DNA of 9,967 nucleotides from Aequorivita sp. (GCA_002733915.1 NVXN01000003.1:94854-104820); one strand, 5' to 3'. Counted from the first letter of the stretch, positions 1 to 7,157 are shown. Translations and numbers: made by a program. Notes: generated by a model not told the origin, from the sequence alone.

Positions 1-240
1 GTGGCGCTTAAACCCGTCTAATAAGAAATGGCTTATGGCGATTATTGCCGCAAACAAAACAAAATTTATTTGCAACGAAAATAACCACGCCAATGCAAAG
101 CACGCCAAACCGTGCCAATATAAAAAGGAACTTTTAAAACCAATTGTATTTTTCTGGTTTGCCAATTTATCTGTTTGGAAAAAGTAATCCAAACAAAGGT
201 GTGCGATGAATTGAAGTAGCAATAATTCCTTTAATCCCAT
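1..240 (-). CDS. DUF3307 family membrane protein (N-terminal part, cut by window edge)
   Basis: Only the first 80 codons are visible, read leftwards from an ATG at 240; the frame is still open at base 1. The protein starts MGLKELLLLQFIAHLCLDYF, followed by FQTDKLANQK, a WHG motif near residue 42, a hydrophobic segment at about 44-70, and SHFLLDGFKRH at the end of the visible part. The order 'H-x4-D-x2-FQ-T/PD near the N-terminus, W/L-x-HG/A, then SHFLxD' is the pattern I know from DUF3307, a family of small integral membrane proteins of unknown function. The start lies 6 bp after the satD stop, so the two genes are almost certainly co-transcribed and translationally linked. DUF3307 next to SatD is a pairing I recall from other genomes, which supports both calls. 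The molecular role is unknown. Confidence 0.82.
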   Translation of the reverse strand, partial: MGLKELLLLQFIAHLCLDYFFQTDKLANQKNTIGFKSSFLYWHGLACFALAWLFSLQINFVLFAAIIAISHFLLDGFKRH

Positions 241-246
241 AAGCTT

Positions 247-933
247 CTATTTTGAAATTACCATTTTATAATAATTTACCGCTTCTTCAATAGCATTCCA
301 GCCAACGCTTGTAGAGTGCTGATTTACAGCAGACTGGCCAATGCCTAGGCGCTTGGCTATTTCATCTTCTTGGTTGTTCATTAATTTTAAGTACAAAACT
401 TCACATTGTCGTGCGGTTGCTTTGCTCAATAAAACATCCAGCAATGCAAGTAAAGGTTGGAAATTTTTATTAAAATCTTCATTTTTTGATGCAAAAAACA
501 GGGTGTTTTTTATAACGATGCGTTCTTTGTTGTAGGTTGTCTCCCCACTTATTTCCCGACCTGAAAGGTAAATGGCCTCGCCATCAATTATACCTTCTTC
601 CGGTTTGTAACGGCTTAGTTTTCCATATCCTATTGCTAGCCTTATTCCGTGGGTTTTGAACTGTTTTATCCTGTTATCTTCGCTTTTATAAGTTTTCATT
701 TGGATGGGAATTGCCTTTACAAAGCTTTTTATGGCAAGGGCCACTTGTAGCCCTTGAGAGGCATTCGGAACCACACATTCCAGATAGTCACCTTTTATAA
801 TGCGACCAAACACATTAAATTCCTTCTTCAAGTTTTGGAGCAAAATGTTTAGATATTCTTCCACCAATTTGCGGTCTTGGATATGCAAACCTGTTGATGA
901 AACAATATCTCCAGATATTACTGAGTAGTTCAT
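247..933 (-). CDS. SatD family putative transcriptional regulator with C-terminal helix-turn-helix
   Basis: This 228-residue protein begins MNYSVISGDIVSST, the hallmark opening of the SatD family, named after a gene in the Streptococcus mutans sat/ffh acid-tolerance operon; its biochemical role is unsettled. Residues 172-206 (TARQCEVL...DEIAKRLGIGQSAVNQH) form a clear helix-turn-helix, so DNA binding is likely. Residues 1-150 follow the motif order of a class III nucleotide cyclase domain: D9 in GDIVSST, D49 in IKGDYLECV, RLAIGYG at 98-104, and GEAIYLSGR at 118-126 (compare the cyclase GPAVNLAAR). The catalytic Asn position is Tyr122 while Arg126 is kept, so the domain may bind a nucleotide without cyclising it; this comparison is my inference. 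The gene is followed by DUF3307 after 6 bp and preceded by two operator-like repeats, which suggests autoregulation. The ATG at 933 is chosen because the family N-terminus begins exactly there. Confidence 0.85.
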   Translation of the reverse strand: MNYSVISGDIVSSTGLHIQDRKLVEEYLNILLQNLKKEFNVFGRIIKGDYLECVVPNASQGLQVALAIKSFVKAIPIQMKTYKSEDNRIKQFKTHGIRLAIGYGKLSRYKPEEGIIDGEAIYLSGREISGETTYNKERIVIKNTLFFASKNEDFNKNFQPLLALLDVLLSKATARQCEVLYLKLMNNQEDEIAKRLGIGQSAVNQHSTSVGWNAIEEAVNYYKMVISK

Positions 934-948
934 TTTTTAATATTTATT

Positions 949-956
949 CAAATGTA
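949..956 (-). promoter_or_regulatory. Candidate -7 promoter box for satD-DUF3307
   Basis: Read on the minus strand this is TACATTTG, a full match to the Bacteroidota -7 consensus TAnnTTTG, ending 15 bases before the satD ATG. No good TTG -33 box lies at the expected distance. That position is occupied by the first operator-like repeat (960-984), so a bound repressor or activator would contact the -33 region directly. The transcript leader would be only about 10 bases. Confidence 0.5.
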
Positions 957-959
957 CAC

Positions 960-984
960 TTTTATTAGCTTAAACACTAATAAA
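960..984. promoter_or_regulatory. Operator-like inverted repeat, promoter-proximal copy
   Basis: This 25-base element contains the perfect 8-bp arms TTTATTAG (961-968) and CTAATAAA (977-984) around an 8-base spacer. It differs from the second copy at 989-1013 at one position only (C975 against A1004). It begins 4 bases upstream of the candidate -7 box of satD, over the -33 region. Symmetric arms repeated immediately upstream of a gene for a helix-turn-helix protein are typical of a dimer binding site. Binding by SatD itself is an inference. Confidence 0.65.
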
Positions 985-988
985 TATG

Positions 989-1013
989 TTTTATTAGCTT
1001 AAAAACTAATAAA
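989..1013. promoter_or_regulatory. Operator-like inverted repeat, distal copy
   Basis: This second 25-base copy (arms TTTATTAG at 990-997 and CTAATAAA at 1006-1013) matches the copy at 960-984 in 24 of 25 bases. The centres are 29 bp apart, close to but not exactly three helical turns. Duplication with near-complete conservation, spacer included, suggests recent duplication or selection on the whole site. It slightly overlaps the T-tract of the putative pabB terminator. Confidence 0.63.
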
Positions 1014-1042
1014 AAGGGTTTATAAGTTTAGGAACTTATAAA
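1011..1042 (-). terminator. Candidate AT-rich terminator of the FMN reductase-pabB unit
   Basis: On the minus strand a 10-bp stem (TTTATAAGTT at 1042-1033 pairing with AACTTATAAA at 1028-1019, loop 1029-1032) is followed by CCC and a run of five T. The stem includes the pabB stop codon (1036-1038). It has only two G-C pairs, so it is weaker than the other terminators in this window, and some read-through into satD is possible. Confidence 0.45.
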
Positions 1043-2337
1043 ATAGGATGTAATACCTCACGCATAGCTTTTGCCTTAAGTAAACATTCTTCGTATTCCT
1101 TTTCGGGCACGGAATTTATTGTAATGGCCCCACCAACGGAAAAACTTACATATTTAGTGGAAGAATTATAGAGAATACTTCTAATAACAACATTAAAGTC
1201 AAAATCTCCCGTGGGCGTGAAATAGCCGATAGTCCCGCTGTATAGCCCACGCTTGGCATCTTCTGTTTCTTCTATAATCTGCATTGCAGAAATTTTTGGT
1301 GCACCCGTCATGCTGCCCATTGGGAAGGTGTTTCTTAAAATTTCAACGCTGGAGGTATTTTGCGAAACACTACAGGTAACCGTAGAAATCATTTGATGCA
1401 CTTGTTCAAAAGTATAAATGGCGCAAAGTTCCTCAACGGAAACACTTCCTTTTTCGGCAATGCGGGAGAGATCGTTTCGCACCAAATCTGTAATCATTAT
1501 GTTTTCGCTGCGCTCTTTTGGGTCTTTTGCCAATTGCTGCGCCATTTCTATATCCTTTTTCTTGTTTTTCAAACGCTTGGCCGTTCCTTTTATAGGCTGC
1601 GAAATAACAGTAGTTCCAGTTTTTTTTAAATAGCGCTCGGGGGAAGCTGAAAGGGCAAAAATATTGTTTAGCTTTAAAAAAACTGAAAATGGAGGCTTGG
1701 AAATTCTATTGAGCTGAATAAATGCTTCCAATGGGTTAATTTCAGCATCTTCGGCATAAAATTCCTGACAGATGTTTACTTCATATATATCTCCCCGTTT
1801 TATGTGCTCAAGCACCTCTTCCACTTTCTCAAGGTAGTTGTCTTTAGAGGTCCGGATGCTTATTTTTATATTTTTCTGATGGACAGGTTCTTCGGAGTGT
1901 TGATTAATTTCAGAAATAGTCAGGAAATCATTATCAATTTCATCTGCGACCATATTCAAATAATGCATCTCCACACTATTTTCAGTAAAAAGGAAAATTT
2001 TTTTTGGTTGAAAATAATATAGGTCGGGAAAACCCAAGCCATCAAAATTATTTGAATTCAACTTTTCTACATCGTTTTTAAGGTCATAGGTCATATAGCC
2101 AAAAATCCAATCTGCCGTCGAGTGTTGATAATCCTTTAATTTATCAAAAGCATTGTGAGCATCAGTTTTTATGGCGGTAAAAGCATCCACTGCCAGAATT
2201 GCCTGATAGGTGGCATGTTTTTGTGAATAATTGTTGCTGTCCATCCAAACAACCTCATCAAACTGTTGTGCCCAAAGCAGTAAACTTGTTTTAAGATTTT
2301 CGTTTAAAGAAAAAGAAAGTTTCTTTATGGTTCGCAT
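1036..2337 (-). CDS. pabB: Aminodeoxychorismate synthase component I (PabB)
   Basis: PabB converts chorismate plus ammonia to 4-amino-4-deoxychorismate, the first step from chorismate to p-aminobenzoate and folate, in the cytosol with a glutaminase partner (PabA). The 433 residues are close to the E. coli length. The chorismate-binding domain fills about residues 165-430: SASPERYL at 230-237, RSENIMITDLVRNDLSRIA at 276-294, FPMGSMTGAPK at 338-348, DFDFNVVIRS at 378-387, and a C-terminal GGAIT. The diagnostic PIKGT motif at 248-252 carries Lys250, which forms the covalent intermediate in PabB; anthranilate synthase (TrpE) has PIAGT here. That separates the two relatives. The N-terminal region is less conserved. 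Its ATG overlaps the stop of the upstream FMN reductase gene as TAATG, so translation is probably coupled. No pabA or pabC is visible in the window. Confidence 0.93.
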   Translation of the reverse strand: MRTIKKLSFSLNENLKTSLLLWAQQFDEVVWMDSNNYSQKHATYQAILAVDAFTAIKTDAHNAFDKLKDYQHSTADWIFGYMTYDLKNDVEKLNSNNFDGLGFPDLYYFQPKKIFLFTENSVEMHYLNMVADEIDNDFLTISEINQHSEEPVHQKNIKISIRTSKDNYLEKVEEVLEHIKRGDIYEVNICQEFYAEDAEINPLEAFIQLNRISKPPFSVFLKLNNIFALSASPERYLKKTGTTVISQPIKGTAKRLKNKKKDIEMAQQLAKDPKERSENIMITDLVRNDLSRIAEKGSVSVEELCAIYTFEQVHQMISTVTCSVSQNTSSVEILRNTFPMGSMTGAPKISAMQIIEETEDAKRGLYSGTIGYFTPTGDFDFNVVIRSILYNSSTKYVSFSVGGAITINSVPEKEYEECLLKAKAMREVLHPIL

Positions 2338-2879
2338 TATTGCTCAATTTGATGCACAAAATTTTGAATAACATCTGTAAAACCCAAGAGTAACACTTCA
2401 TTGGAAATTGAATTTGATTCTTCCGAAAAGTTTTCTGAATATGAAGGAAAACTAAAGCTTTCAACAATGGTAGCGCCAAATCTGGGAAGTACATTTTTTG
2501 TGTATTCCAAAGCAGAAGCAGCGCCGCGTTTTCCGTTTGAAGTGCTCATTAGAAGGATTTTCTTTTCTTTGAGAAACTGACGGTCCAGTCTGGAAAGCCA
2601 ATCAATGGTATTCTTAAAGTAAGCTGAAACTGTTCCGTTATGTTCGTTGACAGAAATAACCAGTGCATCGGCTTCTTTTATTTTATTATAAATCATTTTT
2701 AAATTTACTGAATACCCCTTTTCTCGTTCCATATCTTCTCCATACATAGGAAGATCGTAATCTGTTAATTTAATTAGTTCAACCTCATGCCCCATTATTT
2801 GTGACGATGCAAAACGAACGAGTTTATGGTTGATGGATTTGCTGCTGTTACTCCCAGCTAGGAATAAAATTTTTTTCAT
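2337..2879 (-). CDS. NAD(P)H-dependent FMN reductase family protein
   Basis: This is a 180-residue flavodoxin-fold protein of the NADPH-dependent FMN reductase (PF03358) family. The N-terminal GSNSSKSINHKLV (9-21) is the FMN phosphate-binding loop, after the first beta strand KKILFLA. NEHNGTVSAYFKNTIDWLSR (residues 78-97) is the family signature, usually written PEYNGSxxGxLKNAIDWLSR. The SNGKRGAASALEY stretch (114-126) matches the conserved glycine-rich loop. Family members reduce FMN, quinones, azo dyes or metals with NAD(P)H, and the sequence does not tell which. It is the first gene of a two-gene unit with pabB, sharing one base (TAATG). A functional link to folate synthesis is not known to me; the pairing may be local. 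It lies downstream of the protease terminator, so it probably has its own promoter. Confidence 0.9.
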   Translation of the reverse strand: MKKILFLAGSNSSKSINHKLVRFASSQIMGHEVELIKLTDYDLPMYGEDMEREKGYSVNLKMIYNKIKEADALVISVNEHNGTVSAYFKNTIDWLSRLDRQFLKEKKILLMSTSNGKRGAASALEYTKNVLPRFGATIVESFSFPSYSENFSEESNSISNEVLLLGFTDVIQNFVHQIEQ

Positions 2880-2883
2880 CTGT

Positions 2884-2891
2884 CAAAGTTA
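2884..2891 (-). promoter_or_regulatory. Candidate -7 box for the FMN reductase-pabB unit
   Basis: On the minus strand TAACTTTG matches TAnnTTTG. It ends only four bases before the ATG at 2879, so a transcript from it would be nearly leaderless, and no clear TTG -33 box is present at the usual distance. It is listed because a promoter is needed between the upstream terminator (2908-2939) and this gene, and this is the best match there. Confidence 0.3.
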
Positions 2892-2907
2892 TTGAAAACA
2901 AAGGTGT

Positions 2908-2939
2908 AAAAAAACCCGCGTCATAAAAATGACGCGGGT
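2908..2939 (-). terminator. Strong rho-independent terminator of the M36 peptidase gene
   Basis: An 11-bp GC-rich stem (2914-2924 with 2929-2939, core ACCCGCGTCAT) closes an AAAA loop and is followed on the minus strand by a run of T to 2908. It lies just after the peptidase stop codon and clearly ends that transcript before the FMN reductase gene. Confidence 0.9.
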
Positions 2940-2961
2940 CTTAAAAAAAATTATTTTAAGC

Positions 2962-5900
2962 TTATTGCTTTACAATGCGTTTAACAATACTATTGTTTTC
3001 TGCATTTATTTTTACAAAATACATTCCTGTTGCAAGACTTTCCAAAGAGAAATTAGTTTCAATTCCCGCTGTGGTTAGGTCTATTGTTTTAATAATTCTA
3101 CCTTTTACATCTGTAATAACTGCGTTATTAAGTTGTGTTGTAGTTTTATTCAACAAGGTAAGTGTACCAGTTGTAGGATTAGGATATAACAATATGTTAT
3201 TTGAAAAATCATTATCTCCAACTCCTAAAATCTCATCAACAGTAACTGTAAAAGTACAGGTATCTTCATTACCAGCGCTATCGGTAGCAGTCATAGTCAT
3301 AGTTGTAACACCAGGACCAACCATAGTACCAGCTGCAGGATCTTGAGTAATTACTGGATCTGGGCAGTTATCAGTTGCAGATGCATCACCAGTATAATCT
3401 GGCAAAGTAAATTGTTCTCCCAGTGGAACTTGGACTATAACATTTGCTGGGCAAGTGATAACGGGGTTTTCAGTTTCCGCGATAACCTCAGTAAGTGTAC
3501 GCTCTCCCGCACATCCGGGGGTTCCTAGGTTTATATCACTATTTGGTGTGCCGAAATCTGCGGTTTCGCAAGTTCCGGTCCAATCAGCCGCTGCATTGGT
3601 ATCACCCACTCTTCTGAAAGATCCTGAAGCGCAGTCAGTAGTTAAGGATGCTCCTGTTCCTGTCCAATCAAGATCAGCAGCTGTAATATTAAAGCCACCA
3701 ATGGTAACATTGAATCCGTTGATTTCAGCAGCACTGAAATTCCAGAATACAGAATCTACAACATTTCCTACAGGATCGATTATAAGAATCCAACCTGTTC
3801 CACTGTTATCCCAAAATAAGTTATTTCCCCAATAGCCAGTACCACCGTCATCATTCCAATCCATAACAGAGTTTGCTGCCATATTTCCTAAAGTCTTAAC
3901 AATCGGATTTACAGTATTTATATCTAGATACGGAGTTTCACTTACAGCAACTCTATAGCCAGTATAATCTGTTGCAACTCCTACGTTTTGAATTTCAAAT
4001 CTATCCGGAGTTTCTAGGTTAATTTCTGAAATTACGAGTTGAGATAGTGGCCCAGGAGCACTTTCCTGTGCATATACACTAGTTGAGCCAGAAGGTGTAA
4101 ATGTGTATGAAGTGCCTTCAAAAAGGAAATTACCTCCCGTGGGGGCATCAAACCATCGTATTATATTAGAAGGATCATTTAAGGTGGCTGTAACAGTTAC
4201 GGCCTCTCCAACACAAAAATCGGTTACACCGGTAGTGGTTGGGCCAGGTGGTACTGCAAGTACTTCGATAGTATCTGTTGCAGAAGATGCAATAGAACAA
4301 GGTCCGCCGGGAACATCATAGGTTATTGTATGTACACCAACTCCTGCAGCTGCTGGGTCAAAAGTGAAAGTAGATCCGTCACCATTATCAGTTACGCCAG
4401 GGCCACTGTAGGTACCTCCGTTGGGAGCTCCACCGCTTAGATCTGTCAAGACTTCTGAAGAGGCACATACTTCCTCCAGTACAGATAAAGAAGCTGTTTG
4501 TGAAGGAGTATCAAAAGCTTGTGTACCGTCACTTCTGCTGCCCGAGGATCCTTGCGTAGCGCTGAAACCTAATCCCCTTTTTGCAAATGCATCCCAAAGA
4601 AGGCACTCATTAGCGCCACCATACAATGCTTGATCTGCAGCAAAAATTGCATCACGGCCATCAACAAAACCAGGGCTACAAGGTTGTAATTTCATACCCT
4701 CAGTAACCAATGCCAACGCCTGAATATTTCCAGCATCTTGGCTTACATCACCAGTAAAATTATAAATATCTGGATCAAATCCGTGCTCATCAATCAATGC
4801 CCAAGTTACTTCCCAAAGCATTTCAGCCCATACAGAGCCCACACCGTGTGGTACGGCAGCAGTCTTTATAAAATCATACGTTTGTGGATTTACACCCATG
4901 TCAGTACTGTAAGGATAATCACGAATACCTCCACCTCCTTGGCCTTGACCAAAAAGATATGTCCCTACTGCTCTAGCGTCAGTGCCTAAATCGCCAGTCT
5001 CTATAGTCAATAACACACCAAAGAAATCACTCCAGCCTTCTCCCATCTGTTCTTGGTTCTGCAAACAACTAGAGGCATTAGGGCCTCCTGTTAAACGGTT
5101 TGAAATACCATGACCGTATTCATGAAGAATTACTAGGTTATCAAAATCTCCATCTTTATCTCCGCAAATGTACATTTGCATTCTTGGATTACTTCCATCA
5201 CCAGGTGTCGAGAAATTTGCGTTACAAGTTCCTGATCCATCTTGCGCTTCGGCATTTACAGAGTCACTTCCAGCGCCACCGTTTCCGTAGTTGTTTTCTT
5301 GGAAATTACCCCCAACTTCGTCAAAACCATATTGATACATAATATCATGAAAAATATTGTTCATGTAAAATAAGTTGGTAATGGCGGCATCTTCATATTG
5401 GTTACCACTTGTATATATTTGACTGAAAGGATATCCTATAAAATCTAAATTTGCTCCAGCATCTGGTTGATAACCTGGATTATTGCCATCTTCATAGGCG
5501 TTTACATTATTACCGCGCGTTACAGTATATTCTGCACCAGCAGCGCCATTAGTGTCGTGCCATCCAAAAGGAGAAGCTGTAGCATTAGCAGGTTGACTCT
5601 CTATTGTGCGGCTACCATAATATGGGCTTTCAAGTGGCAATGCAATTACTTCATAACACTCATTACATCCAGCGGCATCTCCAATCAATTCATTGTAATT
5701 TGGAATGTCATAAAGATTTGTGTTAAAATTTAATTCCTTCACATCATTGCTATGGTCATGGTGCATGGTACAACTAACCGTCCAGTTAGCTCTATTAACA
5801 ATAGCTCCTGTTGCAGCATCAACTCTTAAACTCCACCAGTTTTCTTGGCTTTTTTCTTCTATTGAAATATCCCAAGTTAAAACCAAATCTCCAGTTTCAG

Positions 5901-6405
5901 TAATTGCGTACATCAACCTTGCAGGTATAGGACTTAATGAAATTCCCCCGTCATTAAGTAATGTCTTTCTGTCAACCCCATGGGCACTTTCCAAAATTGA
6001 TAACGACCCGTTAACTGAATAGCCCAATTGTACTGCAGCGGCCTGTACGGCTTGTGCTGCCGTAAGCGCTGGTGAAGTTGAACCTTTTAGTTTTTGGGCA
6101 GTATTCTTTATAAATTTACTATTCTGCGATATGACCTCTCCATTAGATAGAAAATGGATACTAGATTCCGTGCCAAAAATTTCAACACCATTCAATAACT
6201 GTCTATAGTATACGTGCTGAATTCCACTAATGCTACTAACAGTTTCACTCGTAATTTGCCACTGGACATCCTGTGGCAATAGTTCGTTCTGCTCTACAAA
6301 ATGCCCCAACTGTTGGTTGATTCCTTTTGAAAAGTTTTGTGCGATCAATGTGCTCGAAAATGAACACACCAGTGCCAGGAATAAAATCCGGGTAACTTTT
6401 TTCAT
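2962..6405 (-). CDS. Secreted M36 (fungalysin-type) zinc metallopeptidase with lamin-tail, HYR and T9SS sorting domains
   Basis: This 1147-residue extracellular protease has these parts in order: signal peptide (1-22, cut near IAQ/N); FTP/PepSY-type inhibitory propeptide (about 25-205, with HVYYRQLLNGVEIFGTESSI); and M36 catalytic domain (about 280-635). The zinc site is H428-E429-x2-H432 in LHEYGHGISNRL, with third ligand E456 in GEGWSDFF, as in fungalysins. Then come an Ig-like region with GGTYSGPGV (about 645-715), a second Ig-like segment with CVGEAVTVTA (about 722-780), a lamin-tail domain (about 788-965, LVISEINLETPDRFEIQN), a HYR domain (about 978-1057, ITCPANVIV...ATDSAGN), and a C-terminal T9SS sorting domain (about 1070-1147, LYPNPTTG...LATGMYFVKI...KRIVKQ). 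The protein should cross the inner membrane by Sec and the outer membrane by T9SS, with propeptide and sorting domain removed. It probably degrades extracellular protein for nutrition. It appears monocistronic, with its own candidate promoter and terminator. Confidence 0.95.
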   Translation of the reverse strand: MKKVTRILFLALVCSFSSTLIAQNFSKGINQQLGHFVEQNELLPQDVQWQITSETVSSISGIQHVYYRQLLNGVEIFGTESSIHFLSNGEVISQNSKFIKNTAQKLKGSTSPALTAAQAVQAAAVQLGYSVNGSLSILESAHGVDRKTLLNDGGISLSPIPARLMYAITETGDLVLTWDISIEEKSQENWWSLRVDAATGAIVNRANWTVSCTMHHDHSNDVKELNFNTNLYDIPNYNELIGDAAGCNECYEVIALPLESPYYGSRTIESQPANATASPFGWHDTNGAAGAEYTVTRGNNVNAYEDGNNPGYQPDAGANLDFIGYPFSQIYTSGNQYEDAAITNLFYMNNIFHDIMYQYGFDEVGGNFQENNYGNGGAGSDSVNAEAQDGSGTCNANFSTPGDGSNPRMQMYICGDKDGDFDNLVILHEYGHGISNRLTGGPNASSCLQNQEQMGEGWSDFFGVLLTIETGDLGTDARAVGTYLFGQGQGGGGIRDYPYSTDMGVNPQTYDFIKTAAVPHGVGSVWAEMLWEVTWALIDEHGFDPDIYNFTGDVSQDAGNIQALALVTEGMKLQPCSPGFVDGRDAIFAADQALYGGANECLLWDAFAKRGLGFSATQGSSGSRSDGTQAFDTPSQTASLSVLEEVCASSEVLTDLSGGAPNGGTYSGPGVTDNGDGSTFTFDPAAAGVGVHTITYDVPGGPCSIASSATDTIEVLAVPPGPTTTGVTDFCVGEAVTVTATLNDPSNIIRWFDAPTGGNFLFEGTSYTFTPSGSTSVYAQESAPGPLSQLVISEINLETPDRFEIQNVGVATDYTGYRVAVSETPYLDINTVNPIVKTLGNMAANSVMDWNDDGGTGYWGNNLFWDNSGTGWILIIDPVGNVVDSVFWNFSAAEINGFNVTIGGFNITAADLDWTGTGASLTTDCASGSFRRVGDTNAAADWTGTCETADFGTPNSDINLGTPGCAGERTLTEVIAETENPVITCPANVIVQVPLGEQFTLPDYTGDASATDNCPDPVITQDPAAGTMVGPGVTTMTMTATDSAGNEDTCTFTVTVDEILGVGDNDFSNNILLYPNPTTGTLTLLNKTTTQLNNAVITDVKGRIIKTIDLTTAGIETNFSLESLATGMYFVKINAENNSIVKRIVKQ

Positions 6406-6454
6406 TTTTTGATTTGTTTAGATTAATACTCGTTTTAAGTCGGTTAAGTTTTTG

Positions 6455-6484
6455 TAAAGCTATTAAAAAATAGTTTTTTCACAA
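6455..6484 (-). promoter_or_regulatory. Candidate promoter of the M36 peptidase gene
   Basis: On the minus strand TTG (6484-6482), 19 bases, then TAGCTTTA (6462-6455) match the Bacteroidota pattern TTG-N17-23-TAnnTTTG except for the last base. The leader would be about 45 bases. The rest of the 212-base divergent spacer (6406-6617) is very AT-rich and shows no clear operator. Confidence 0.4.
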
Positions 6485-6591
6485 GGTTTTCTTAAAATTC
6501 AAAAGAAATTTAACATAGTTAATACATAAGTCTGTAGTTTCATATTAACTCTACCTCTAAATCAATTATAAATTTTAATTAATAATTTCTG

Positions 6592-6599
6592 TACATTTA
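6592..6599 (+). promoter_or_regulatory. Candidate -7 box for the ECF sigma-rskA unit
   Basis: TACATTTA differs from TAnnTTTG only at the last base and lies 18 bases before the sigma factor ATG. No TTG -33 box is seen upstream, so the promoter may be weak, activated, or recognised by the ECF sigma factor itself. Confidence 0.3.
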
Positions 6600-6617
6600 C
6601 TGAAAAATCAACCATCT

Positions 6618-7151
6618 ATGGAACAACCTAACGATCTCATTATTGAGATGCAGAATGGGAGCGAAAAAGCCTTTTCACGCTTATATACAATGTATAGCGA
6701 AGCTATCCAAGGAATAATTTATAGTATCGTTTTAGATGAAGAAACCGCAGAAGAACTTTTACAGGATGTTTTTATAAAAGTTTGGAACAACGCTGGTTCA
6801 TATTCTATAGATAAAGGTCGTTTTTTTACTTGGCTTTTGAATATTGCACGTAACACGGCAATAGATGAAACACGCTCAAAAGCATTTAAAAATTCTAGAA
6901 AAAACCTAAGTACCACAAATTTCGTAGATATATTATCATCCTCAGATAGTCTAAATAAAAAAACCAATGCCATCGGCATACAAAAGTTCGTGAACGCGCT
7001 TAAGCCAGCTTGTGTAAAAATAATAGACCTTTTATATTTTAAAGGATTTACTCAGGCCGAAGCATCAAAGACATTAGAAATACCATTAGGAACACTTAAA
7101 ACACGAAACCGAACCTGTATCAATGAATTACGGGCAATGGTTCTAGGATAA
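6618..7151 (+). CDS. ECF-type RNA polymerase sigma factor (SigK-like)
   Basis: This 177-residue protein has the usual ECF size and two-domain plan. Region 2 spans about residues 8-90: AFSRLYTMYSEAI, AEELLQDVFIKVWNN at 44-58, and GRFFTWLLNIARNTAIDETRS at 67-87, the core-binding and -10-recognition helices. Region 4 spans about 120-173: FKGFTQAEASKTLEIPLGTLKTRNRTCINELR, a helix-turn-helix for the -35/-33 element. The following gene, 6 bp away, encodes an RskA-type anti-sigma factor, and the pair matches the SigK/RskA arrangement common in Flavobacteriaceae. The sigma factor is presumably held inactive at the membrane until an envelope signal releases it. Its regulon cannot be read from this sequence; divergent M36 and convergent TPR/DUF4331 genes are candidates. 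Confidence 0.95.
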   Translation: MEQPNDLIIEMQNGSEKAFSRLYTMYSEAIQGIIYSIVLDEETAEELLQDVFIKVWNNAGSYSIDKGRFFTWLLNIARNTAIDETRSKAFKNSRKNLSTTNFVDILSSSDSLNKKTNAIGIQKFVNALKPACVKIIDLLYFKGFTQAEASKTLEIPLGTLKTRNRTCINELRAMVLG

Positions 7152-7157
7152 AATATT

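Noticed and set aside
960..1013. Two repeats with a short spacer, as in a minimal CRISPR array
   Set aside because: Only two units with a 4-base gap, internal dyad symmetry and a promoter-proximal position fit operators; there is no spacer-sized sequence and no cas gene.
1036..2337. Anthranilate synthase component I (trpE) as the identity of the chorismate-binding enzyme
   Set aside because: The motif is PIKGT with Lys250, typical of PabB, not PIAGT; no trp genes are adjacent.
2291..2494. A 67-codon minus-strand frame across the FMN reductase-pabB junction
   Set aside because: It overlaps both supported genes out of frame and has low-complexity, Lys/Phe-rich content at its end.
2975..4633. 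Several plus-strand open frames of 60-126 codons opposite the protease gene
   Set aside because: They are composition-driven shadows of the repetitive Thr/Gly/Pro-rich coding region; they lack recognisable domains and lie inside a well-supported gene.
6406..6617. Small inverted repeats in the AT-rich divergent spacer (for example CTATT/AATAG near 6460-6473)
   Set aside because: Arms of five A/T-rich bases are expected by chance in such composition.
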